The position numbers and the translations under genes are program-made. This document shows, one piece after another, positions 1 through 4,784 of a stretch of DNA of 15,179 bases. Every line of letters begins with the position of its first letter. The first letter of the stretch is position 1. The notes under the pieces were generated by a model. That model saw only the letters and a program-made list of their open reading frames with translations. It was not told where the DNA came from and made no database searches. Source of the DNA: Candidatus Moraniibacteriota bacterium (GTDB lineage Bacteria > Patescibacteriota > Minisyncoccia > Moranbacterales > UBA2206); contig DAIEIZ010000077.1 of NCBI GenBank assembly GCA_027351145.1, forward strand, positions 1 through 15,179, written 5' to 3'.

Positions 1-436
1 CGTTGGTGTTGATGAAAAGCAGAATTTCTGTTCGACTGGTCAACGTGTCATCGAGAATTTTTTGCATTCCTTCTTCGCCTTCATAGAATTTCACCCCGGG
101 TTTACTCTGCGTGATGTTATAGCTGGAAATAAGACTAGGCAATGTATCTTCAAAAGTTTTTTTGTTTTGAGTAAGTTCGGTTTCTTTGTTTTCCAAAATT
201 TTTTCCAAATTGCGCGGATGTGTGGCGCGCCAAGTTGCCACGCCTTTTTCTTTCTCAATTTTTTCCACCAAGTTGAGCGCTAGAAGTTCCTCAAGCGCCT
301 TATACGCTACCCCGCGCGGATGATTGGCAAGTTTGGCAACATCGCTAGCCTTCGTTTCCCCATGCTCAAACAGGCAGTCCAACACGGCGGATTGAGTTTT
401 GGTTAGGCCGAATTTTTGTAAACTTTCTTGAAACAT
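1..436 (-). CDS. TrmB-like winged-helix transcriptional regulator (C-terminus cut by window edge)
   Basis: I translated the minus strand from the ATG at 436; the frame stays open to the window edge, so about 145 N-terminal residues are visible. It begins MFQESLQKFGLTKTQ and has a winged-helix pattern: a first helix ending TQSAVLDCLFEHGETKASDVAKL split by the HTH turn, then VAYKALEELLALNLVEKI. A lysine/glutamate-rich coiled segment follows (about 75-95), then FYEGEEGMQKILDDTL, which resembles the start of the effector or phospholipase-D-like domain in TrmB-family regulators. TrmB proteins usually bind operators as dimers and sense sugars or other small ligands; the ligand here cannot be told. 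No Shine-Dalgarno is evident. A perfect palindrome lies just upstream (447-471). The ORF6N gene ends 48 nt upstream on the same strand, so the two may be co-transcribed. Family call is fairly firm, function open. Confidence 0.8.
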   Translation of the reverse strand, partial: MFQESLQKFGLTKTQSAVLDCLFEHGETKASDVAKLANHPRGVAYKALEELLALNLVEKIEKEKGVATWRATHPRNLEKILENKETELTQNKKTFEDTLPSLISSYNITQSKPGVKFYEGEEGMQKILDDTLTSRTEILLFINTN

Positions 437-446
437 TTGGGTTATT

Positions 447-471
447 TGGACATCACAATTTGTGATGTCCA
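447..471. promoter_or_regulatory. Perfect 25-nt palindrome upstream of the TrmB-like gene, candidate operator
   Basis: The arms TGGACATCACAA (447-458) and TTGTGATGTCCA (460-471) are exact reverse complements around one central T. The near edge is about 10 nt upstream of the regulator's ATG. A dyad of this size next to a winged-helix regulator suggests an autoregulatory operator. The inner core TCACAATTTGTGA also occurs at 841-853 inside the ORF6N gene, so it could instead belong to a dispersed palindromic repeat family. Confidence 0.55.
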
Positions 472-484
472 GTTTAGATTATTT

Positions 485-1150
485 TTAGCCCCTCTCCGTG
501 TCCCTCTCCGTTGTATTGTCATAAAAACCAATGCGTTTTTTTGGCTGCGTATCTTCTTTCATCAGCCGGGCGATCATTTGAAAAACTACTTTAAAACTCT
601 TGTCATATTTATCTTCCATCAATTCCACTTTTTCGCGCAGTTGTTTGTGGGTGGACAGAATTTCTCGCAATTTCACAAATGTGCGCACAATCTGAATGCT
701 AACCGCGACAGCGCGTTTACTTTTGAGTACGGCGGAAAGCATCGCGACGCCTTGCTCGGTGAAAACGTAAGGTGCATAACGTCTACCGCCATAACTTGAG
801 CTTCCATTTTGGAATCTCAAGTTTTCACTGTTGTTTAAGGTCACAATTTGTGACTTCCAATTTTCATCGTTTAAGCTTCCATTTTGGAATCTTGAAAATG
901 CAGTGGCTTCTTTTTCGCTTAGTTGAAACATGAAATCTTTTGGAAAACGCTCGATATTTCTTTTGACAGCTTTGTTTAGATTTCCTGTAGTTACGCCATA
1001 AAGCTCGGCTAAATCTCGGTCAAACATTACTTTTTCCCCGCGAATGAAATAGATTTGGCTCATTATCCGTTCATTAGGAACTGCGCTTAAGGTGTCATTT
1101 TGGTGCTTTAAGTTTTCATTTTTGACCATATTTTTTGGTTTTTTATGCAT
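485..1150 (-). CDS. ORF6N-domain (phage KilA-N-like) DNA-binding protein
   Basis: 221 aa. The ORF6N domain occupies about residues 22-150: IYFIRGEKVMFDRDLAELYGV, then LNKAVKRNIERFPKDFMFQL, and after an insertion GGRRYAPYVFTEQGVAML, all hallmarks of this family, common in phages and in bacterial mobile or accessory regions. The C-terminus (about 155-215) is a charged helix. Start choice is uncertain: M1 at 1150 would lie about 5 nt from the predicted transcription start (nearly leaderless); M8 at 1129 is the alternative. Odd: the usual short joint before GGRRY is expanded by three palindromic modules encoding RFQNGS, KSQIVTL and RFQNGS (about 793-893), and the N-terminal ENLKHQNDTLS resembles the same module. 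The last residues ERDTERG come from a tandem CCCTCTCCGT repeat. The role is probably DNA binding; the target is unknown. Confidence 0.85.
   Translation of the reverse strand: MHKKPKNMVKNENLKHQNDTLSAVPNERIMSQIYFIRGEKVMFDRDLAELYGVTTGNLNKAVKRNIERFPKDFMFQLSEKEATAFSRFQNGSLNDENWKSQIVTLNNSENLRFQNGSSSYGGRRYAPYVFTEQGVAMLSAVLKSKRAVAVSIQIVRTFVKLREILSTHKQLREKVELMEDKYDKSFKVVFQMIARLMKEDTQPKKRIGFYDNTTERDTERG
793..892 (-). repeat. Three in-frame palindromic modules inside the ORF6N gene
   Basis: A 19-nt sequence (AGCTTCCATTTTGGAATCT on plus) occurs exactly twice, at 799-817 and 874-892, 75 nt apart. Between them is a different palindrome, TCACAATTTGTGA at 841-853. Centres are at 808, 847 and 883, i.e. 39 and 36 nt apart, whole numbers of codons. 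The copy at 793-823 extends to a 31-nt imperfect palindrome. On the coding strand the linkers share TTAAAC and GAAAA(C)TTG. They insert about 25 extra residues without breaking the frame. Confidence 0.75.
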
Positions 1151-1161
1151 TTTATACCATA

Positions 1162-1190
1162 ATTCTAGCAGATTTTGCCTACTTTGTCAA
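1162..1190 (-). promoter_or_regulatory. Sigma-70 promoter for the ORF6N gene
   Basis: On the minus strand TTGACA (1190-1185) and TAGAAT (1167-1162) are separated by 17 bp. This is a perfect -35 and a 5/6 match at -10. Transcription would start near 1155, about 5 nt before the ATG at 1150, so the message would be almost leaderless if that start is used. Confidence 0.75.
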
Positions 1191-1285
1191 CATTAAAAAT
1201 GACAATATGATAGTGATAACAAGCCAAAATAGTCTTTTATGTTAGGTAATTTAGTGACAAAATGCTAAAAATGCCATTATTTTTA

Positions 1286-1314
1286 TGGACAAAATAGTGA
1301 AAAGATGCTATACT
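1286..1314 (+). promoter_or_regulatory. Sigma-70 promoter for the structured RNA
   Basis: TGGACA (1286-1291), a 17-bp spacer and TATACT (1309-1314): 5/6 matches at both hexamers with ideal spacing. The start would fall near 1320-1323. No plus-strand gene follows for more than 1.5 kb, only the complementary-rich segment to about 1920. Confidence 0.7.
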
Positions 1315-1319
1315 TGCTT

Positions 1320-1920
1320 GTTAAGATGAATTGCCAGAGAGATTGACAATCGAAGAAGAGAGAATCTTCACTTAACAAAACAAAGTTCTTTCAATCAAAT
1401 AATGTATCTCGATTGTCCTGAAATTTTCTAGTTTTCGAAAGAAAAAAAGATATTCAAGACGAAACGGATCATTGAATGGCACAAGAAATGAAAAGGCATA
1501 CCAAAGTCTTGGTAGAGAGATAGGCAATTCATTAATTTTTTTGTAGGGTTGTGAATTGGTTAGCTAGGACAAGGAAAACAAATTCGTTTCACATTTCGCG
1601 AGCCATCGCGAGATGGAAAGTGGTCTCCGATTTCAATTTATTTTTGAAATCGGAAGCAGGCTTTCCAAAGAAGAGAGTCTAGAAAGTACATTTGATTAAC
1701 AATATAAAAAAAGAGAAGAGAGCTAGAGATGATTATGAAAATAATCGTCTTTAGAAAAATGCTAGTGATGAGAATGCAGTTTGATTTTTCGTCAAAATCT
1801 CTCTTCTTCGAAAATTAAATGTAGATTATCACTGGCATTTTTGTGAATTAGAAAAGAAGAGCTAATTCGCAAAAAGGTTCATTGACAACAGAATAGAAAA
1901 ACCGCCCTTGATGGGCGGGT
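1320..1920 (+). ncRNA. Candidate large structured non-coding RNA, about 600 nt
   Basis: There is no convincing ORF on either strand. The segment follows a strong promoter and is full of complementary stretches. Examples: 1345-1353 with 1409-1417 (9 bp); 1499-1514 (6-bp hairpin); 1592-1601 with 1606-1615 (10 bp, loop GCCA); 1615-1620 with 1661-1666 enclosing 1626-1636 with 1644-1654 (11 bp); 1728-1736 with 1741-1749 (9 bp, GAAA loop); 1755-1771 with 1826-1842 (17 bp); 1838-1851 with 1862-1875 (14 bp). Long-range options are 1326-1335 with 1523-1532 (10 bp) and 1350-1363 with 1798-1811 (14 bp perfect). Some are mutually exclusive. The five G.T pairs (such as 1730/1747 and 1834/1763) would be A.C mismatches on minus, which fixes the strand. 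I do not recognise tmRNA, RNase P, 6S or another known class. The 3' end is uncertain: the last hairpin (1902-1918) has no U tract on plus. Confidence 0.6.
1890..1920 (-). terminator. Intrinsic terminator of the intact MNT/HEPN operon
   Basis: On minus, CCGCCC, a 5-nt loop and GGGCGG (1918-1902) are followed by TTTTTCTATTC. It lies about 25 nt past the HEPN stop. On plus the same hairpin lacks a U tract. Confidence 0.75.
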
Positions 1921-1936
1921 TCAACTGAAACAAAAG
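1920..1936. repeat. Left arm of a 17-bp inverted repeat bracketing the MNT/HEPN genes
   Basis: TTCAACTGAAACAAAAG is the exact reverse complement of 2614-2630. The two arms are 677 nt apart and enclose both genes completely. Confidence 0.75.
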
Positions 1937-1944
1937 GAGAATTA

Positions 1945-2274
1945 TTACTTAAGCAATGAATCAATTTCTTCTTTGAGTTTTGGCAGATTTTGGTTGCATG
2001 TTTTCCAAACTGTTTCCGGAATCACACCAAAATATTCATGAATCAGAACATTTCGCATATCAATCATATCTCGCCAAGGAATCTGTTGGTTTGAATTGCG
2101 AAATTTCAAGCTGATTTTATTGGACGCTTCACCGATGATTTCCAAGTCGCGCACAATTGCTTTTAATAGCAGTTTATTTTCCAAGAATTCAGCATAGGAA
2201 ACGCCAGTTAGTGATTCGTTTATGGCTTCTATGGATTCTTGAATATGTTTGAGAAAAACTTGATCATTTTTCAT
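1945..2274 (-). CDS. hepT: HEPN-domain toxin (HepT-like RNase) of an MNT/HEPN pair
   Basis: 109 aa from the ATG at 2274 (MKNDQVFLKHIQES); an extension to 2304 would lie inside the partner gene. The key motif RNVLIHEYF fits Rx4HxY of HepT-type HEPN RNases, where R and H are catalytic and Y is the residue adenylylated by the partner nucleotidyltransferase. LLKAIVRDLEIIGEASNKI in the centre is the usual helix of this family, and the length is typical. The start overlaps the end of the upstream MNT gene by 11 nt, implying translational coupling and a 1:1 complex. A minus-strand terminator follows. HepT/MntA pairs are type VII toxin-antitoxin systems; activity here is inferred from intact motifs. 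Confidence 0.88.
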   Translation of the reverse strand: MKNDQVFLKHIQESIEAINESLTGVSYAEFLENKLLLKAIVRDLEIIGEASNKISLKFRNSNQQIPWRDMIDMRNVLIHEYFGVIPETVWKTCNQNLPKLKEEIDSLLK

Positions 2275-2569
2275 AGATAGTTTTGGCGTTAGCGAGCACC
2301 TCATCGCGAAAATATTTACTTAGGGCTGAAGGGGTGAGTAGATCAATTTTTTTTCCGCTAAACTCGGATAGCCTGCGCTGAATTCTGACAAACTCAAAAA
2401 GTCCGATTGGCGCATCCGGCTCAAACTCAACCAAAACATCCACATCGGAATCTTCCCGAGGTTGGCCATAGACATAGGAGCCAAAAAGGGAAACCTTCCG
2501 AATATCCTTTCTGTGTGGATCATTCTCGATCGCTTCGATTAGTTTTTCCTCAATTTGTTTTGTTTCCAT
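2264..2569 (-). CDS. mntA: MNT-type nucleotidyltransferase antitoxin (MntA-like)
   Basis: 101 aa. It holds the minimal nucleotidyltransferase signature LFGSYVYGQPREDSDVDVLV: GS, ten residues, then D-V-D, with both metal-binding aspartates present. In characterised pairs this enzyme transfers AMP to the tyrosine of the HEPN toxin and silences it. It is the first gene of the operon and overlaps hepT by 11 nt. The ATG at 2569 is the first good start; no clear Shine-Dalgarno is visible. A paralogue at 7174-7500 shares the C-terminal pattern SKYFRD(E/K)V(L/I)A.AKTI.E but has lost the second aspartate. Confidence 0.9.
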   Translation of the reverse strand: METKQIEEKLIEAIENDPHRKDIRKVSLFGSYVYGQPREDSDVDVLVEFEPDAPIGLFEFVRIQRRLSEFSGKKIDLLTPSALSKYFRDEVLANAKTIYEK

Positions 2570-2613
2570 ATTTACAGACTAGCATAATTTGACAAAATTC
2601 ACAAATAGTTTTT

Positions 2614-2630
2614 CTTTTGTTTCAGTTGAA
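2614..2630. repeat. Right arm of the 17-bp inverted repeat bracketing the MNT/HEPN genes
   Basis: CTTTTGTTTCAGTTGAA is the exact reverse complement of 1920-1936. It ends 8 nt before the 5' hairpin of cassette 1. A 9-bp direct repeat GAATAGAAA at 1891-1899 and 2628-2636 also brackets the region. Confidence 0.75.
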
Positions 2631-2638
2631 TAGAAATA

Positions 2639-2695
2639 TTTTCAATTGCCGTTTTTGTTTTTGAAAACAGCAAAGACAGAAATGGCAATTGAAAA
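2639..2695 (+). repeat. 5' hairpin element of cassette 1 (copy 1 of 2)
   Basis: TTTTCAATTGCC (2639-2650) pairs perfectly with GGCAATTGAAAA (2684-2695) around a 33-nt loop that begins GTTT, contains GTTTTTGAAAA and ends GAAAT. The copy at 3921-3977 has the same stem length, loop length and loop motifs. Confidence 0.8.
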
Positions 2696-2697
2696 AG

Positions 2698-2874
2698 CCA
2701 ACCCAAGGCCCTCTCCGGCAATGTGCCGGAGGCTGTCACGCAGTAATGTGTGATGTAGCAAAGAGAGGAGTTACACTGGGTTGGAAAAAGTTTTTGGACT
2801 TCCGTCAAAGCGCCTAGTCAGCGCGAGGGAGTCCCGGGCATCATAGCGCCCGAAACCTTCGAAAGGAGGATGCT
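2698..2874 (+). promoter_or_regulatory. Multi-branched structured leader of the cassette 1 gene
   Basis: CCAACCCA (2698-2705) pairs with TGGGTTGG (2777-2784). It encloses CCTCTC (2710-2715) with GAGAGG (2763-2768), CCGGCA with TGCCGG (2715-2720 and 2724-2729, one base shared with the preceding helix as an option) and TCACGCA-GTAA-TGTGTGA with a GNRA-type loop. A second domain starting GGACTTCC closes on GGGAGTCC, followed by a CGGGC/GCCCG hairpin. CATAGC in that hairpin's loop region is complementary to GCTATG at the start codon, so it could mask initiation. A strong AGGAGG precedes the ATG. It looks like a riboswitch or leader but matches no class I know. Confidence 0.5.
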
Positions 2875-3741
2875 ATGGTGAAATATTGCTCAATCGAGGA
2901 CTTGTCCTCGAAACAGTTAGTTGAAAATCTGCCGCTGGTAAAGGCGGCAGTGGAGTCCGGAAAGTACCATCACCATGAGATCGGTGATGGTACCGCAATC
3001 GTCTTATCGTGGGGAATCCACGATGAGATGATTCAAGAGGTGGTGAGGCGAAGCCTCACTCACTTCACCCCGGATTCCGTGGCCAGCCGGTGGCTGGCCA
3101 GCCAAGAACCGCTGACCAACGGCTGGTTTATCAGCTGGTTGGTCAACCTCCAGGAGTGTGGGCACCTGGAGTGTTTGAAAGATGCCCACCCCCGGTCACC
3201 GGCAGTGCGTTTCCTTGACACGCCGGTGACCGGGGATCCATTGGAATGGGGATGGCTTCCGGCCATCCCAAAGGACCTGAAAAAAATCCGTTTTATTGAT
3301 GGGAATTTTTATCTTCCCATCGAGGTTTCTATCCAGAATGCCCGGAAAATCCCGGGCGGGGACGGATATTATTCCCTCCGCGAGGACGGTCGGATGGATT
3401 TATTCATCCGACGCGGTTCGCGCGCGACCGGACCGGCCGGCTGGATGTGGGTGCTTGTTAACCCACTCCGACCCGTACCGGAGGCGGTGGAAGCCGCCAT
3501 CGATCCATTGGATAATTACGGCGCTTTAAGAGGGATAAACGCAGTATATACCCCCCTCTTTTGGCGCATCTCCCGCGCGCATGCCCGGGCGCGCGGATGG
3601 GAGGAAATCCCCCTGGACGGACTATATTCGGATGCGGTTCGTTTTTGTATCCACGGTCCGAAACCGGCGGAAGCGGAATTTGTTCCGCGACCGCCATTCG
3701 CCGACTTTGAGGAATATTTCCTCAACTGTTCGACGGAATAA
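2875..3741 (+). CDS. Orphan protein of cassette 1, hairpin-rich coding sequence
   Basis: 288 aa, starting MVKYCSIEDLSSKQLVENL after a strong AGGAGG with 5-nt spacing. I recognise no family. The protein looks soluble, has no signal peptide or clear membrane segment, and is rich in W, P and R in its second half (GPAGWMWVLVNPLRPVP, FWRISRAHARARGWEEIP). The stop codon abuts the shared 3' element. GC is clearly higher than in neighbours. Perfect local hairpins fill the coding DNA, for example 2964-2974/2983-2993 (11 bp), 3006-3012/3018-3024, 3043-3049/3053-3059, 3081-3088/3092-3099, 3190-3203/3222-3235 (14 bp), 3298-3305/3314-3321, 3389-3396/3405-3412, 3673-3678/3683-3688 and 3709-3714/3718-3723. 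That it is coding is supported by the long open frame, ribosome site and conserved position in the cassette plan. Function unknown. Confidence 0.7.
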   Translation: MVKYCSIEDLSSKQLVENLPLVKAAVESGKYHHHEIGDGTAIVLSWGIHDEMIQEVVRRSLTHFTPDSVASRWLASQEPLTNGWFISWLVNLQECGHLECLKDAHPRSPAVRFLDTPVTGDPLEWGWLPAIPKDLKKIRFIDGNFYLPIEVSIQNARKIPGGDGYYSLREDGRMDLFIRRGSRATGPAGWMWVLVNPLRPVPEAVEAAIDPLDNYGALRGINAVYTPLFWRISRAHARARGWEEIPLDGLYSDAVRFCIHGPKPAEAEFVPRPPFADFEEYFLNCSTE

Positions 3742-3796
3742 AACGGAGCAAGCCGGCTCCAGTCATTGACAAAAACCGGCTAACCACCAAATAAGG
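3740..3796 (+). repeat. 3' element of cassette 1 (copy 1 of 2)
   Basis: It starts on the last bases of the stop codon with AAAACGGAGCAAGCCGG and ends CCGGCTAACCACCAAATAAGG. AGCCGG (3751-3756) pairs with CCGGCT (3776-3781) and GTC with GAC across a CTCCA/AAAAA internal loop. An exclusive alternative pairs GGAGC with GCTCC. Copy 2 at 4632-4688 is nearly identical, differing mainly in the apical loop (ATT against TTAT). Confidence 0.8.
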
Positions 3797-3857
3797 AGAA
3801 AGCGCACGTGAACGCACGAAGGCGCACCACGCCACCAAGCGCTTTCTCCTGCTTTTA
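3794..3857 (+). terminator. Terminator-like hairpin closing cassette 1
   Basis: AGGAGAAAGCGC (3794-3805) pairs perfectly with GCGCTTTCTCCT (3839-3850), followed by GCTTTTATC. The U run is only moderate, so termination efficiency is uncertain. A further hairpin, 3858-3867 with 3881-3890 (one G.T pair), lies just downstream. Confidence 0.6.
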
Positions 3858-3920
3858 TCTCAGATCATAAAAAGTATTTGTGATTTGAGAATGGAAGTTG
3901 TTTGAAAAATGTTGTTTATA

Positions 3921-3977
3921 TTTCCGGTTGCCGTTTGAGTTTTTGAAAAAATCAAAAATTGAAATGGCAATCGGAAA
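3921..3977 (+). repeat. 5' hairpin element of cassette 2 (copy 2 of 2)
   Basis: TTTCCGGTTGCC (3921-3932) pairs with GGCAATCGGAAA (3966-3977) with one G.T pair and a 33-nt loop. Against copy 1, stem pair 4 changes from T-A to C-G and pair 6 from A-T to G-C, and pair 7 becomes G.T: structure is kept while sequence changes. Confidence 0.8.
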
Positions 3978-4030
3978 AAACAATCAAAAAAACGCTCGGA
4001 CCCGAAGCGAAAGTCGGGCAGGGGGAAAAG

Positions 4031-4624
4031 ATGGCATCAAGTTGGATTATTGACCGCACTGTCGAGTGCGGAAAACCAGGAATGTTTGCCCAATTCAATT
4101 TGGGCCATTCATGGAGCTCCCAGCGTGGGAGCAAGGCAAAGGAGTCTTCCGCAGCCCATTTTTATGGGTTTCGTGAGGACATAGATACAGATAAGATCCA
4201 GCCTTATCTGCATCTTGTGTCGGCTGAACATTGGCCGACGAGGCAGGAAGTAATTGACTTGACCTGCAAGTACTTTGCAGGTCAAGTCAAGGAAGCAGCC
4301 CGATTAGCGGGTTGCTATGACGTAGTTGAAAATAGCAACTCGCGTCAGGAGAAGGTGCGGGTTGCCGTTGAAGCTCTGCGGACTGATCCATTTGCGGAGC
4401 CACCATTTCCCGAAAATCAACAGATTTCAAGTTTTTCGATGAAGTGGTGTGTGGGAGCCTGCACAGGTAATCCCACAATGGCAGAGGATATTCGCGCGAA
4501 TAAGGCTTTTCGCGCGAAATGGATCGAAGCAGTTGCGCAGATTGCAACTGCCTGTGAGCAATGGATTGAAAAATCCATTGCAGAAACAAAGGAGTTTAGG
4601 AAGCGTTGCGGGGTATTATCGTAG
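4031..4624 (+). CDS. Orphan protein of cassette 2, hairpin-rich coding sequence
   Basis: 197 aa from the ATG at 4031 (MASSWIIDRTVECGKPGMF), preceded by AGGGGG at about 5 nt. A longer frame from a TTG at 3959 would begin inside the 5' hairpin and is rejected. I recognise no family. It is soluble-looking, with a helical C-terminal half (KAFRAKWIEAVAQIATACEQ, then a charged tail) and cysteines at several points. It shows no obvious similarity to the cassette 1 protein. The coding DNA is again full of perfect hairpins: 4054-4060/4065-4071, 4088-4093/4100-4105, 4116-4122/4126-4132, 4254-4269/4275-4290 (16 bp, 5-nt loop), 4491-4500/4509-4518, 4529-4536/4544-4551 and 4559-4567/4572-4580 (GAAA loop). 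The shared 3' element begins 7 nt after the stop. Function unknown. Confidence 0.68.
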   Translation: MASSWIIDRTVECGKPGMFAQFNLGHSWSSQRGSKAKESSAAHFYGFREDIDTDKIQPYLHLVSAEHWPTRQEVIDLTCKYFAGQVKEAARLAGCYDVVENSNSRQEKVRVAVEALRTDPFAEPPFPENQQISSFSMKWCVGACTGNPTMAEDIRANKAFRAKWIEAVAQIATACEQWIEKSIAETKEFRKRCGVLS

Positions 4625-4631
4625 CGTTTCC

Positions 4632-4688
4632 AAAACGGAGAAAGCCGGCTCCAGTCTTATGACAAAAACCGGCTAACCACAAACAAGG
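4632..4688 (+). repeat. 3' element of cassette 2 (copy 2 of 2)
   Basis: AAAACGGAGAAAGCCGG to CCGGCTAACCACAAACAAGG. AGCCGG (4643-4648) pairs with CCGGCT (4669-4674), with the same CTCCA/AAAAA internal loop, GTC/GAC inner stem and a TTAT apical loop. It lies 7 nt after the stop, the counterpart of 3740-3796. Confidence 0.8.
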
Positions 4689-4728
4689 CTCAAGGATTTA
4701 CCACAAATCTGCGAGCCTTTTTTATTTT
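4685..4728 (+). terminator. Intrinsic terminator of cassette 2
   Basis: AAGGCTC (4685-4691) pairs with GAGCCTT (4713-4719), followed directly by a T-rich run (TTTTTTATTTT). As in cassette 1, the hairpin starts on the AAGG that ends the 3' element. Confidence 0.8.
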
Positions 4729-4784
4729 CCCCAAAATAGTATAAAATTAAAGCATTGGAGGATAATCAAGCTAAGATTAGAAAT

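Noticed and set aside
428..799. 123-aa plus-strand ORF
   Set aside because: It is antisense to the clear ORF6N gene and encodes no family-like sequence.
1320..1920. tmRNA, RNase P or group I/II intron
   Set aside because: No tRNA-like acceptor end with CCA, no conserved RNase P blocks and no intron domain or reverse transcriptase seen.
1902..1920. Terminator of the plus-strand RNA
   Set aside because: On plus the hairpin is followed by GTTCAACTG with no U tract; it fits the minus-strand operon.
2599..2808. 69-aa minus-strand ORF
   Set aside because: It runs through the 5' hairpin and the leader stems of cassette 1; no start signal.
3458..3725. Minus-strand ORFs inside cassette 1
   Set aside because: High GC and many inverted repeats keep several frames open; the plus frame alone has a ribosome site and ends at the shared element.
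3740..4688. The 3' elements as canonical integron attC sites
   Set aside because: They have a GGCTAAC edge that recalls RYYYAAC but does not match it, no GTTRRRY at the other end, and no integrase gene in the window.
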